Positions 23,490 to 32,212 are shown, numbered from the stretch's first letter. The stretch: 64,000 nt of DNA from Streptomyces humi (GCF_001005085.2 NZ_LBMU02000021.1:124001-188000); one strand, 5' to 3'. Translations and numbers: made by a program. Notes: generated by a model not told the origin, from the letters alone.

Positions 23490-25316
23490 TCACGCGACGG
23501 CGGGCCCGGTGTCCCCGCCCGCCTGGGGCGTGCCGGGGTCCGCGAGGCGCACGGTGCGCAGCGAGAAGAGCTCGTTGCCGTCCCGCTGCGCGGTCATCCG
23601 GTCGAGGAGCTGCCGGGCCGCGACGGGGTCGAGGTCGCCGGCGTCGTACCGGTGGATCTCCTCGCGGGCGAGGGCGGCCGCCAGCCAGGTGCCGTCGGCG
23701 AAGAACGCGTCGAGGTGGTCGCGGTTGTACAGCCAGATGCCGAGCGCGGCGACCTTGGCGTGCAGGGAGCACAGTTCCTCGGCGACCCGGATGAGCCGCG
23801 GTGAGGTGGTCTTGGCGGTCTCCGAGGGCTGCGGGGTGCGGGCCGCCGGTGACCGGCGGATCTCCCCGGCCCGTTCGTACAGCGCGTCGAGGTCCCGGCG
23901 CAGCTCTTCGGCGCTCTCCCGCAGCGCGGCGAGGCGGGACTCGGGGCAGCCGTCGGTGGCCGCGGTCCCGGCGAGCCGGGCGATCAGCGCGGGCAGGCTC
24001 GCGAAGGTGGCGTCCCGGCCGCGGCCGAAGACGCTCACCCGGGCCGGGTCGAAGGCGGGCAGCGGGGCCCGCAGGTCGTACAGGGTGCTCCAGTCCTCGT
24101 CCCGGGGCTGCGTGTGGGCCTTGGCCATGGCCAGCAACTGGAGAGCGATGCTGTCCAGGCAGACGGGCTCGCTGCCGTCGAAGACGGACACGACGGCGCC
24201 GTCCCGGAGCATCTTCTGGAACATCCCGGCGTGTTCGGGAGCCCGCATGAAGTACCGGGCCCCCAGCGCGCGGGCGAGCACCTTGGCGCTCGTGTCGACG
24301 AGCCGGGCCGCCTGCACCTTGGCGAGGTTGCCCCAGATGCTGAACTCCTCGGTGTACAGGTGGAGTCCGCGCATCGCCACGAGGCTCTCGCACTCGGCGA
24401 CCAGCAGGCTGAGGTAGGCGCCCGCGAGGGATTCGGTGACGTACGGGATGTCGCCGGCGGGGCCGCCGTACAGCTGTCGGCCGGCGAGGAAGCCGCCGAC
24501 CGTGCGGAGCATGGTGTCGCCGGTGCCGAGGGAGAGTCCGGTGCAGAAGGTGCGGGTGACCAGCAGGCCGCGCAGGGCGAGTTCGAGGCCCTCGCCCTCG
24601 GCGCCGAGCCGGGCGGAGGCGTCCACCCGGACGTGGTCGAAGGCGACCCCGCTGATGTCGCAGCCGCGCAGGCCGTAGGTGGGGACGCGGGGGACGCCGG
24701 CGACCGTGCCGGAGACGATCTGCTCCCGGTCGACGAGGAACAGGGACTGCTGCCGCTTGGCCGGGGTGTCCGCGTCGCCCGTGGTGCCGAGGACCACGAC
24801 GTGGGTGGAGGTGCGGCCCCGGTTGATGGGCCACTTCTCGCCGGTGAGCACGTACTGGCCGGCGTCCGGGACGGCGGTGAACTCGTTGCCCGCCAGGTCG
24901 GCGCCGTGGCCGTTCTCCGAGTAGGCGAGGCAGGGCACCATGCCGCCGCGCAGCTGGGTGGCGGCGGTCTTCGCCCGCTGTTCGGCGTCCCCGGCGATCC
25001 AGGCGAGCATGGTCCACACCTGGGTGCTCTCACTGACCGCCACGTTCATGTCCCGGCGGGCGAGCACCCGGGTGAGCATCAGGATGTCCTCGGTGGTCCG
25101 CAGCTCGCCGCCCAGCGACTCGGGCACGAAATAGCGGCTGAATCCGAAGGCACGGACCTGGTCGATTCCGTCGGCCGGCAGCTCGTCCAGTTCGTCCAGT
25201 TCGAGGCCGCGCCGGAACGACACGGAATTGGTGGCCAGTTCCGGATCACCGAGCCACTTTTCGAATTCCTCAGCCAGCGCTGCGGATTCACCGGCCGCAG
25301 CAGTGGTCCTACGCAT
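23490..25316 (-). CDS. Long acyl-CoA dehydrogenase family protein (608 aa)
   Basis: The N-terminal helical domain, the flavin-binding middle (LAYSENGHGADLAGNEF, GEKWPINRG) and the C-terminal FDGSEPVCLDSIALQ are those of acyl-CoA dehydrogenases, but an additional roughly 200 residues extend the C-terminus. It is likely an FAD enzyme desaturating an acyl or aminoacyl thioester, possibly one bound to the neighbouring carrier protein. ATG 25316 is preceded by GGGGGAG. It is the first gene of the eight-gene operon and probably sets its promoter. Confidence 0.85.
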   Translation of the reverse strand: MRRTTAAAGESAALAEEFEKWLGDPELATNSVSFRRGLELDELDELPADGIDQVRAFGFSRYFVPESLGGELRTTEDILMLTRVLARRDMNVAVSESTQVWTMLAWIAGDAEQRAKTAATQLRGGMVPCLAYSENGHGADLAGNEFTAVPDAGQYVLTGEKWPINRGRTSTHVVVLGTTGDADTPAKRQQSLFLVDREQIVSGTVAGVPRVPTYGLRGCDISGVAFDHVRVDASARLGAEGEGLELALRGLLVTRTFCTGLSLGTGDTMLRTVGGFLAGRQLYGGPAGDIPYVTESLAGAYLSLLVAECESLVAMRGLHLYTEEFSIWGNLAKVQAARLVDTSAKVLARALGARYFMRAPEHAGMFQKMLRDGAVVSVFDGSEPVCLDSIALQLLAMAKAHTQPRDEDWSTLYDLRAPLPAFDPARVSVFGRGRDATFASLPALIARLAGTAATDGCPESRLAALRESAEELRRDLDALYERAGEIRRSPAARTPQPSETAKTTSPRLIRVAEELCSLHAKVAALGIWLYNRDHLDAFFADGTWLAAALAREEIHRYDAGDLDPVAARQLLDRMTAQRDGNELFSLRTVRLADPGTPQAGGDTGPAVA

Positions 25317-26176
25317 TCTTCTCCCCCAGGGATCGGCGCACCGAGGCGCCGTGAAAATGTCGGCGCGGAATTCCACGCGGACATCACGATGAAACCGGGC
25401 AGCCCGAGCGGGGCAGCCGGTACCGAAAAGCGACAGGGCGACGCAAGGGTCTCAGCGCACGTCTGTGAACAGGCATGACGAAGGGACACGGACGCACGGG
25501 TGCGCCGCACCGAAGACAGCCCGAAGGGCCGGTGATTTATGGATCCGGGACGCTAGGCGGGCCCGAAACGACAACCGTTCATGTTTCCCCCGTTGAATTC
25601 GAAACGATCTGTCGGTGAAGGTTCATCTTTTCAACCGACCCCCATGTCGGCTGACGATCCCTCATCCGAGCGCTATGTTCTGGACAGTAACAGAGAATCA
25701 ACCCCGAGCCATGTGACGCGCATCACATCGCCTGCGCGACCGTTGCCCAGGGCGCCAATAGAGGTTAAGGACGATTAAATTCCGCAAGAGACCGGCGAAT
25801 TCCGGATCCCTCATGCACACCCCTCACACGCCCCACCGACGCGCCCCCCTCGGCCCTCCGCTCCCGCCGCCCGGCCCCACCACCGGCGGCCCGCGGGATT
25901 CCACAGCCGTCGACGGACCGGGCCGTGGACTCCGGGCGCGGACACTCCCACAACCAGCCACCGACCACCCCGAGCCCCACCGCCGCCCACACCGAAACCC
26001 GCCACCCGCCACCATCCGCCCCACCGGACCCCCCGGTCACCCACGAACCGGCCCGGCCCACCCACGAGACCCGCCCTGCCCACCCCTGGCCACCCACGAG
26101 ACCCGGCGCTGTCGTCTTGCCCGAAGCGTTGGTATCTTCGATCGTGGAGAATCAAACGGTTGGAGGGAGCACGCGC
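25317..26176. other. 860-bp intergenic region between operon and MarR gene
   Basis: This region separates the divergent acyl-CoA dehydrogenase and MarR genes. From about 25540 to 25800 the base composition falls well below the rest of the window, with AAGGTTCATCTTTTC and TTAAGGACGATTAAATTCC-type stretches. This probably marks promoters, or a trace of foreign DNA. From 25820 on it is very GC-rich with no convincing gene. I see no RNA gene. Confidence 0.5.
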
Positions 26177-26674
26177 ATGGCGCCCAGCGGGAACGCCGAG
26201 CCGGCCGGGGAACGGCTGTCACCCCGGAAGGACTTCCTCATCGCCGAACGCCCCGGCTACCTGTTGCACAAGGCCGGGCTCGTGCTGGTCGAGGACGTCG
26301 AGAAGGCGCTGGCCACGCTCGGCATGCGGATGCGGTACTTCTTCGTGCTGGCCGCACTGGCCGGCGGACCCGAACTCTCCCAACAGGACCTCAGCCGGCT
26401 GCTCAACCTCGATCCGACCACGGTCGTGACGGTGATCGACGAGATGGAGCGCAACCAGCATGTCGAGCGCCGACGCAACCCCGCCGACCGCAGGCGCTAC
26501 AACCTGATCCTCACCGACTCCGGCCGTGAGGCCCTGGCGGCGGCCGACAAGGTGGTCACCGAGACCGAGTCGGCGTTCTTCAGCTGTCTGCCCGAGGGCG
26601 AGCGCGACCTGCTGCGGGACATGCTCGGCACCATGCTGGCGGGCCGCTGGCCCGCGTCCGTCTGCACCGACTGA
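26177..26674 (+). CDS. MarR family transcriptional regulator
   Basis: The 165-residue protein has the winged-helix MarR domain with LSQQDLSRLLNLDPTTVVTV and the wing NPADRRRYNLILT. It probably represses the adjacent MFS exporter and senses its substrate. ATG 26177 has GGAGGG 9 nt upstream. An in-frame GTG at 26144, with TATCTT 5 nt upstream, is an alternative leaderless start. The MFS gene follows on the same strand after a terminator, tandem repeats and a probable operator. Confidence 0.88.
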   Translation: MAPSGNAEPAGERLSPRKDFLIAERPGYLLHKAGLVLVEDVEKALATLGMRMRYFFVLAALAGGPELSQQDLSRLLNLDPTTVVTVIDEMERNQHVERRRNPADRRRYNLILTDSGREALAAADKVVTETESAFFSCLPEGERDLLRDMLGTMLAGRWPASVCTD

Positions 26675-26693
26675 CCCGACTCCGGTTCCCTTC

Positions 26694-26735
26694 GCGGGGG
26701 CGGCGCTCGACCCACCGGCCGAGCACCGCCCCCGC
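26694..26735 (+). terminator. Hairpin terminator after marR
   Basis: The 16-nt arms at 26694-26709 and 26720-26735 pair with one mismatch, 19 bp after the MarR stop. Confidence 0.7.
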
Positions 26736-26770
26736 TTCCGTGCGCCCGCTCCCGGACGGACCGGATTCCG

Positions 26771-26821
26771 ACCGGATCACCGACCGGATCACCGACCGGA
26801 TCACCGACCGGATCACCGACC
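26771..26821. repeat. 12-bp tandem repeat (four copies)
   Basis: ACCGGATCACCG repeats four times between the marR terminator and the MFS promoter region. Confidence 0.8.
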
Positions 26822-26860
26822 GTAGAGCTGTCCGATCACTGGAGTCATTGACCACCAGCA

Positions 26861-26888
26861 TTCCAATCATCTAGATTTCCATCATCTA
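26861..26888. promoter_or_regulatory. Probable MarR operator before the MFS gene
   Basis: Two direct copies of ATCATCTA (26866-26873 and 26881-26888), each preceded by TTCC, sit 28 bp before ATG 26916. They include the palindrome ATCTAGAT (26869-26876). The AT-rich composition stands out and the position fits repression of the exporter by the adjacent MarR protein. Confidence 0.5.
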
Positions 26889-26915
26889 CGGATCCTGTTG
26901 ATTGGAGCCCTTGGC

Positions 26916-28520
26916 ATGTCCGCAGAACGCGCACCGTCGCCCACGAGGTGGTGGACACTCGGGATCGTCGCGTTGGGCTCGTTCATGCTGATGCTGGATC
27001 TGAGCGTGGTGTCCATCGCGCTCCCACAGATCCACAAGTCACTGAACAGCAGCTTCTCCGACCTCCAGTGGGTGTTCGACGCCTACGCCCTCACCCTTGC
27101 GATCTTCCTGGTGGCGGCGGGTTCGATCGCCGACCGCGTGGGCCGCAAGAAGGTGTTCCAGGTGGGCTTCGCCATCTTCACCGTGGCCTCGCTGGCCTGC
27201 GGTCTGGCCGGTGACGCCACCCTGCTGAGCAGCTTCCGCGCCGTCCAGGGCGTCGGCGCCGCGATCATGTTCGCCGTCGGACCCGCGCTGCTCAGCGCCG
27301 AGTTCCACGGCAAGGAGCGCGCCACGGCGTTCACCGCCTTCGGTGCCGCGGTCGGCCTCGCGGTCGCCGCCGGCCCGCTCATCGGCGGGTCGCTGATCAA
27401 CGCGCTGTCCTGGCGCTGGATCTTCTACATCAACGTGCCGGTCGGCGTCGCCGCGCTGCTCGTCGGTGCCGTGAAGGTCGGCGAATCGCTCAACAAACGG
27501 GCCCATCCCACCGACTGGGCCGGCCTGACCACCTTCAGCATCGCGCTCGGCGCCCTGGTCTTCGCGACCATCCGGGCCCCCGAGGAGGGCTGGACGAGCG
27601 CCCAGACCCTGACGCTCTACGCGGTCAGCGCGGTGTTCCTGGCCGTCTTCGTGCTGATCGAGCGCCGGCTCGGCGAGCGCGCCATGATCGACCCCGCGTT
27701 CTTCCGCAGCCCGACCTTCGTCGGCATCTCGCTCGTCGCGATGATCGGCAACGCCGGCGCGCTGCCCTCGGTGTTCTTCGAGACCAGCTACCTGGAGAAC
27801 GTGCTGGGCAACGACGCGTGGGGCGCGGGCCTGCGGTTCCTGCCGCTGACCGGCGCGATGTTCGTGGCGGGCGCGCTCGGCGGCGGACTGATCGGCAAGG
27901 TCCCCTTCCGGATCCTGCTGGGCGGCTCCACCGCGGTCATGGGCGTGGGGCTGCTGCTCCTCACCCTGACGCACGCCGACTCGTCCTGGACCGTGCTGAT
28001 CCCGAGCATGGTGGTCGCCGGTTTCGGCATGGGCGCCTTCAACCCGGCCCGCGCGGCGCTGGCCATCGGGGTGGCCGAGCCGGCCAAGTCCGGTGTGGCC
28101 TCCGGCATCAACGAGACCTTCCAGCAGGTGGGCATCGCGGTCGGCATCGCCGGGGTGGGCGCGTTCTTCCAGAACCGGGTGACGGACGAGTTCACCTCGT
28201 CCGCGGTCGGCAGGCAGCTGGGGCACGACACCGCCGAGCAGGCCGCCCACGGCATCAGCGCGGGTTCCTTCGGCGCGGTCGCCCAGGGTGCGGGCGCGCT
28301 CCAGGACCAGGTGCTGGCGGCCGGCCGGGACGCGTTCATGTCGGCCTTCCACAGCGCGATGACCCTGTGCGCGATCCTCGGTTTCACCGCCGCGTTCATC
28401 GGGTTCGCCCTGATCCGCACGCAGGACCTGCACGCCAGCGCGCTCTCGACGATCCCGCCGGACGTCGACGAGGAGGGCGAGCTGCGTCCCGACGACGTCG
28501 CGGTGGGCGCGGCCGGCTGA
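26916..28520 (+). CDS. MFS drug exporter, DHA2 family (14 TM)
   Basis: The 534-residue protein begins with a hydrophobic segment containing LMLDLSVVSIALPQIHKSL (the family D-rich motif in TM1), has ADRVGRKKVFQVG after TM2 and about fourteen helices. It is a proton-driven drug exporter. ATG 26916 has GGAG 8 nt upstream. It is probably controlled by the MarR protein next door and exports either the cluster product or toxic compounds. Confidence 0.88.
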   Translation: MSAERAPSPTRWWTLGIVALGSFMLMLDLSVVSIALPQIHKSLNSSFSDLQWVFDAYALTLAIFLVAAGSIADRVGRKKVFQVGFAIFTVASLACGLAGDATLLSSFRAVQGVGAAIMFAVGPALLSAEFHGKERATAFTAFGAAVGLAVAAGPLIGGSLINALSWRWIFYINVPVGVAALLVGAVKVGESLNKRAHPTDWAGLTTFSIALGALVFATIRAPEEGWTSAQTLTLYAVSAVFLAVFVLIERRLGERAMIDPAFFRSPTFVGISLVAMIGNAGALPSVFFETSYLENVLGNDAWGAGLRFLPLTGAMFVAGALGGGLIGKVPFRILLGGSTAVMGVGLLLLTLTHADSSWTVLIPSMVVAGFGMGAFNPARAALAIGVAEPAKSGVASGINETFQQVGIAVGIAGVGAFFQNRVTDEFTSSAVGRQLGHDTAEQAAHGISAGSFGAVAQGAGALQDQVLAAGRDAFMSAFHSAMTLCAILGFTAAFIGFALIRTQDLHASALSTIPPDVDEEGELRPDDVAVGAAG

Positions 28521-28551
28521 CCGCTCTCGGCCGCACCCGCGCACGTGCCGT

Positions 28552-28580
28552 CCCGGTGGGCTGTTCCCCACGCCACCGGG
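28552..28580. terminator. Convergent terminator between MFS and kinase genes
   Basis: CCCGGTGG (28552-28559) pairs with CCACCGGG (28573-28580) over a 13-nt loop, between two convergent genes. Confidence 0.55.
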
Positions 28581-28593
28581 GCGGCCGTCGCCG

Positions 28594-30435
28594 TCACAAC
28601 AGGGCCTTCACCTGTGCCGCGGTCAACGGCTGCTGGAACACCTGCACTTGCCTGATCGAGCCGGGGAACCAGTCGGACGGGGCGGCACCGGCCGTGGCAC
28701 GGCCGATCACCAGCGGGCCGTCGGCGGCGACCGGGTCGCCGTCGTCGATGCCGGCCTCCTGGACGCCGTCGACGTACAGGAGGAGCTGGTTGCGCCGGCC
28801 CTCGTAGACGCCGACCAGATGGGTCCAGACGTCCGGCTCGGGCACGGTGAACGACAGGGCGCGCAGGTCGGGGCGGGCGAAGGCCCAGCGGTTCTCGGCG
28901 GCCGAGTACTGGAGGTAGAAGCCGCTGACGTCACCGGCGTCCTGGCTGACGGCGGTGGCGAAGAACGCCGGCAGTCTGCTGAGCGACACCCACGCCGAGA
29001 CGGTGAAGCCGTGGCCCCTGCCGGTGCGGAGCACCGGGCCCGCGGTCATGATCTGACTGGTGCCGCCGTCGAACAGCGCGGCCCCGTCCTTGCCCCGCCC
29101 CCAGCCGACCGCGGTGGCCGTGCCGTCGTACCGGCCGGTGTCGTCGGCGGCGACGGTGCCCGAGGTCTCCTCCAGCGGCCAGGCGTCGACCGGCGAGGGC
29201 ACGGAGACCGAACGGCCGGGACGTGGCGGGGACTTCTTGCTCCCGCCCCGGTTCACGAGGTGCGCGACCGGCACGGCCGCCAGCGCGGCGACGGCGAGGG
29301 CTCCCCCGGAGAACAGCAGGGTACGACGGCTCGTGCCCGGCTTCTGCTGGTACGACACCGGGTGCCGGGCGGGGTCGAGCCGGGTGGCCGGGTGGGCGGC
29401 GGCTCCCCGGGGGACCGCGGGCGTGACTTCGTCCTGGGGGACCGGATGCGTGACTTCGTCCCAGGGGACCGGATGCGCGACTTCGTCCCAGGGGACGGGA
29501 TGCGCGACTTCGTCCCGGGGGTCCGGATGCGTGACTTCGTCCCGGGGGTCCGCGGGCGGGCGTTCGTGGTCGGCCCCTGTGTCCGCGGCGGGTCTCGCGA
29601 GGAGGGCCGTGGTGTCGGGCGCCGGCCCGACACGGGTCAGGATCTCGCGCGGGAACGGCCGTCGCGCCGGGTCCTTCACCAGGCAGGCGGCGACGAGTTC
29701 GGCGAGCGCCGGGTCGGTGACGGCGCTGATGTCGGGGTCGTCGTGCACGACCCGGTAGAGCAGCGCCGGAGTGGGCCCGTCACCGAACGGGTTGCCGCCC
29801 GTCGCCGCGTACGCGAGCACCGCGCCCAGCGAGAACACGTCGCTCGCGCCGGTCACCTCGCCGCCCGCGACCTGTTCCGGCGACATGAACCCGGGCGAGC
29901 CGACCATCAGCCCGGCCCGGGTGATCGTCGCCGACTCGACACTGCGGGCGATCCCGAAGTCGATGACCCGTGGCCCGTCCTCGGCGAGCAGCACGTTCGA
30001 CGGCTTGAGGTCGCGGTGGACCAGCCCGGCCGCGTGGATGGAGGTGAGCGCCTCGGCCAGCCCGGCGGCGAGCGCGAGCACCTCGGCGGCGGGCAGCGGC
30101 CCCCGCTCGGTCACCGCCTGCTGCAACGAGGGCCCCGCGATGTAGCTGGTCACCAGCCACGGCAGCGGGGCGTCCGGGTCGGCGTCCACGACGGGGGCGG
30201 TGAAGGCACCGCTGACCTTGCGCGCGGCCGCCACCTCGCGGCGGAACCGACTCCGGAACTCGGGTTGGCCCGCGACCAGTTCGGCGTGCACGACCTTCAC
30301 GGCGACGGCCCGCCCGCCCGGTGACCGCCCCAGGAAGACCCGGCCCATCCCGCCGGCGCCGAGCCGCCTCAGCAACTGGTACTCGCCGACGGAGCGGGGG
30401 TCGCCCGGCTCCAGAGCTGCCACGATCCCTCCCAC
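28594..30435 (-). CDS. Membrane Ser/Thr protein kinase with C-terminal LamG domain
   Basis: Of about 613 residues, 15-265 form a PknB-type kinase: glycine loop GAGGMGRV, VAVK lysine, HRDLKPSN, DFGIA and APE-equivalent SPEQ, all intact. A linker with five 10-residue repeats (DEVTHPVP-type) leads to one membrane helix (about 375-395). Outside the cell is a concanavalin/LamG sandwich of about 190 residues. It probably phosphorylates proteins in response to an extracellular glycan. GTG 30435 (GGGGGAG 9 nt upstream) is chosen; GTG 30423 is equally possible. Monocistronic, converging on the MFS gene. Confidence 0.87.
   Translation of the reverse strand: MGGIVAALEPGDPRSVGEYQLLRRLGAGGMGRVFLGRSPGGRAVAVKVVHAELVAGQPEFRSRFRREVAAARKVSGAFTAPVVDADPDAPLPWLVTSYIAGPSLQQAVTERGPLPAAEVLALAAGLAEALTSIHAAGLVHRDLKPSNVLLAEDGPRVIDFGIARSVESATITRAGLMVGSPGFMSPEQVAGGEVTGASDVFSLGAVLAYAATGGNPFGDGPTPALLYRVVHDDPDISAVTDPALAELVAACLVKDPARRPFPREILTRVGPAPDTTALLARPAADTGADHERPPADPRDEVTHPDPRDEVAHPVPWDEVAHPVPWDEVTHPVPQDEVTPAVPRGAAAHPATRLDPARHPVSYQQKPGTSRRTLLFSGGALAVAALAAVPVAHLVNRGGSKKSPPRPGRSVSVPSPVDAWPLEETSGTVAADDTGRYDGTATAVGWGRGKDGAALFDGGTSQIMTAGPVLRTGRGHGFTVSAWVSLSRLPAFFATAVSQDAGDVSGFYLQYSAAENRWAFARPDLRALSFTVPEPDVWTHLVGVYEGRRNQLLLYVDGVQEAGIDDGDPVAADGPLVIGRATAGAAPSDWFPGSIRQVQVFQQPLTAAQVKALL
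29430..29570. repeat. 30-bp tandem repeats inside the kinase linker
   Basis: Near-identical 30-bp units encode the 10-residue DEVTHPVPWD-like repeats between the kinase domain and the membrane helix. Five copies are visible. Confidence 0.8.
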
Positions 30436-30599
30436 GCCGACCCGCTCCCCCTGAGACCCGGTCAGCATAGGACCGCCGGGAGCGGCGGTCGGCCGATTCC
30501 GGTCCGTGCGGGGCAAGTTGCCCTCGGGTCTGCCCTTGGGGACCTGCGGTGGGCGAGCGCGGGTCCGCCGCGGTTCGGCCGAGGACCGGGGCGCGGCCC

Positions 30600-30650
30600 A
30601 GGGTCTGTCCGACGGTTCGCGAGGCAGACGGGAACTGTCAGACAGGCCCT
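30600..30650 (-). terminator. Long hairpin terminator of hxlR
   Basis: Arms 30600-30618 and 30632-30650 pair over 19 positions with G-U pairs and one mismatch, and the right arm overlaps the hxlR stop codon. Confidence 0.65.
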
Positions 30651-31005
30651 AGCAGGGGCCGGGGCCGTCGGGCAGGTGGTCCTTCGCCCACTGGCCGAGT
30701 TCCCTGAGGGAGGGCTCCAGGGCGGCGCCCGCCGGGGTGAGGCGGTAGGCGACGCGCAGCGGGGGGCCCTCGTCGACCTCGCGCAGTACGAGTCCGGCGG
30801 CACCGAGTTCGGCGAGGCGGTCGGAGAGCATGCGTTCGCTGATGCCGGGGATGGCGCGGCGCAGGCTGGCGAAGTGGGTGGGCTGATCCATCAGGACCGA
30901 CAGGATCGGGCCGTTCCAGCGCTTGCCGAGCACCTGGAAGACGCGCGTGATGCCGACGTCCACGCCTTTGCACTGTTCCGGGTCATGGGCCTGCTCCACC
31001 GCCAT
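30649..31005 (-). CDS. HxlR family redox/aldehyde-type regulator
   Basis: The 118-residue protein has a winged helix with LRRAIPGISERMLSDRLAELG, the HxlR signature, and one N-terminal Cys near CKGVDVG, often a redox or electrophile sensor in this family. ATG 31005 has no ribosome site; TACCCT ends 6 nt before it, so a leaderless start is likely. Divergent from an azoreductase gene, a frequent HxlR target. Confidence 0.85.
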   Translation of the reverse strand: MAVEQAHDPEQCKGVDVGITRVFQVLGKRWNGPILSVLMDQPTHFASLRRAIPGISERMLSDRLAELGAAGLVLREVDEGPPLRVAYRLTPAGAALEPSLRELGQWAKDHLPDGPGPC

Positions 31006-31018
31006 GGGATCAGGGTAC

Positions 31019-31079
31019 AGCCCCACCACGAGGTGGGGCTGAAAAAAAGTAAGTACCTGTGCTATCTATAGCTAAGTAC
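31019..31079. promoter_or_regulatory. HxlR/azoR divergent regulatory region
   Basis: The region holds a perfect 9-bp stem, 4-nt loop hairpin (31019-31040), the palindrome GCTAT-CT-ATAGC (31061-31072) and two AAGTAC direct repeats (31051 and 31074). The AT-rich block contrasts with the rest of the window and fits HxlR operator half-sites. Confidence 0.55.
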
Positions 31080-31139
31080 GAATCCTCAGCACGGCGGTCT
31101 CGCGTCGGGCTGTCTGCCCCGTTTGTCTGGAGTTCCCCC

Positions 31140-31790
31140 ATGGCCACCCTTCTCCACATCGACTCCTCGCTCCTCCCCGGCGAGATGTCCGCCTCCCGCA
31201 CCGTCACCGACGCCTTCCGCAAGGCGTGGCAGGAGCAGCACCCCGACGGCACGGTGATCTACCGCGACCTGGCGGCGGAGCCGGTGCCGCACATCACCGC
31301 GGCCTCCCACCTCGCCGGTTTCGCCGACCCCGCCACGCACACCCCCGAGCAGGCCGAGGCCTTCGCGGCCCGCGTGCGCCTGATAGAGGAACTGGAGCAG
31401 GCGGACGCGGTGCTCATCGGCGCCCCGATGTACAACTTCACGATCCCCTCGACGCTCAAGGCGTGGCTGGACAACATCGTGCTGTTCGGCCGCACCGGCG
31501 GTGAGAACCCGTCCGCCAAGGGCACCCCGGTCACCGTGGTGGCCAGCCGCGGCGGTTCGTACGCGCCGGGCACCCCGCGCGAGCCGTTCGAGTACGTGCA
31601 GAACTACCTGGCCGCCCTCCTCGGCGAAGCCCTGGGCCTGGAGGTCGACTTCATCGTTCCGGAGCTGACCATGGCCCCGCAGAACCCGGCGATGGCGGAA
31701 CTGGTGCCGCTCTACGAGGCGTCCCGCGACCGCGCCCTCCAGGAGGCGGCCGGCAAGGCGAAGGACCTGGCGGAGCGTCTCGCCGCGTAG
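31140..31790 (+). CDS. azoR: FMN-dependent NADH-azoreductase
   Basis: The 216-residue flavodoxin-fold protein begins MATLLHIDSSLLPGEMSAS and has PMYNFTIPSTLKAWLDNIV and GGSYAPG, typical of AzoR. It reduces quinones and azo compounds with NADH. ATG 31140 was chosen although no strong ribosome site is seen; in-frame codons further upstream are unlikely. Divergent hxlR probably controls it. Confidence 0.9.
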   Translation: MATLLHIDSSLLPGEMSASRTVTDAFRKAWQEQHPDGTVIYRDLAAEPVPHITAASHLAGFADPATHTPEQAEAFAARVRLIEELEQADAVLIGAPMYNFTIPSTLKAWLDNIVLFGRTGGENPSAKGTPVTVVASRGGSYAPGTPREPFEYVQNYLAALLGEALGLEVDFIVPELTMAPQNPAMAELVPLYEASRDRALQEAAGKAKDLAERLAA

Positions 31791-31909
31791 GTCGCGGCCC
31801 TTCCCGGCGGGCAGGGCCGATTGCACCGATCGGCCCAGCAGCGCATGCGGCCCCGGTGGCGGGCGGTTGTGATGGACGCGTTCCCACCCCGACGCCCCAG
31901 GAGGCAGTC

Positions 31910-32152
31910 ATGCGCATCCGTTCCCTCGCCGTCACCGGCGCCGTCGCCGCGGCCCTCGCCCTCGGCGGCACCACCGCCGCCTTCGCCGACAACGGCGCGG
32001 ACGCCACCGGCACCGCGTCCAACAGTCCCGGCCTGCTGTCGGGCAACGTCGTCGAGGTCCCGGTCTCCGTCCCGATCAACGCGTGCGGCGACAGCATCGA
32101 CCTGATCGGCCTGCTCAACCCGGCCACCGGCAACGCCTGCACCAACGGCTGA
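31910..32152 (+). CDS. Short chaplin (single chaplin domain)
   Basis: The 80-residue secreted protein has a 27-residue signal peptide ending AAFA-D and one chaplin domain, NSPGLLSGNVVEVPVSVPIN then CGDSIDLIGLLNPATGNAC, with the two conserved Cys. Chaplins coat aerial hyphae with hydrophobic amyloid fibrils. Good AGGAGG ribosome site. It is a short type like ChpE-ChpH, without a sortase signal. Confidence 0.92.
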   Translation: MRIRSLAVTGAVAAALALGGTTAAFADNGADATGTASNSPGLLSGNVVEVPVSVPINACGDSIDLIGLLNPATGNACTNG

Positions 32153-32171
32153 CCGGTCCGCGGGGACCGCC

Positions 32172-32212
32172 AGAGGACTTCCGGAGGACGACGCGCCCTC
32201 CGGAACTTCTCT
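32172..32212 (+). terminator. Chaplin terminator hairpin
   Basis: 16-nt arms at 32172-32187 and 32197-32212 pair with two mismatches, 20 bp after the chaplin stop. Confidence 0.65.

Noticed and set aside
18774..23804. A 1676-codon plus-strand frame opposite the NRPS
   Set aside because: Antisense shadow of the NRPS, carrier and SRPBCC genes, with low-complexity composition and no domain.
25581..25778. 65-codon plus-strand frame in the low-GC intergenic region
   Set aside because: No ribosome site and no recognisable protein; considered noncoding.
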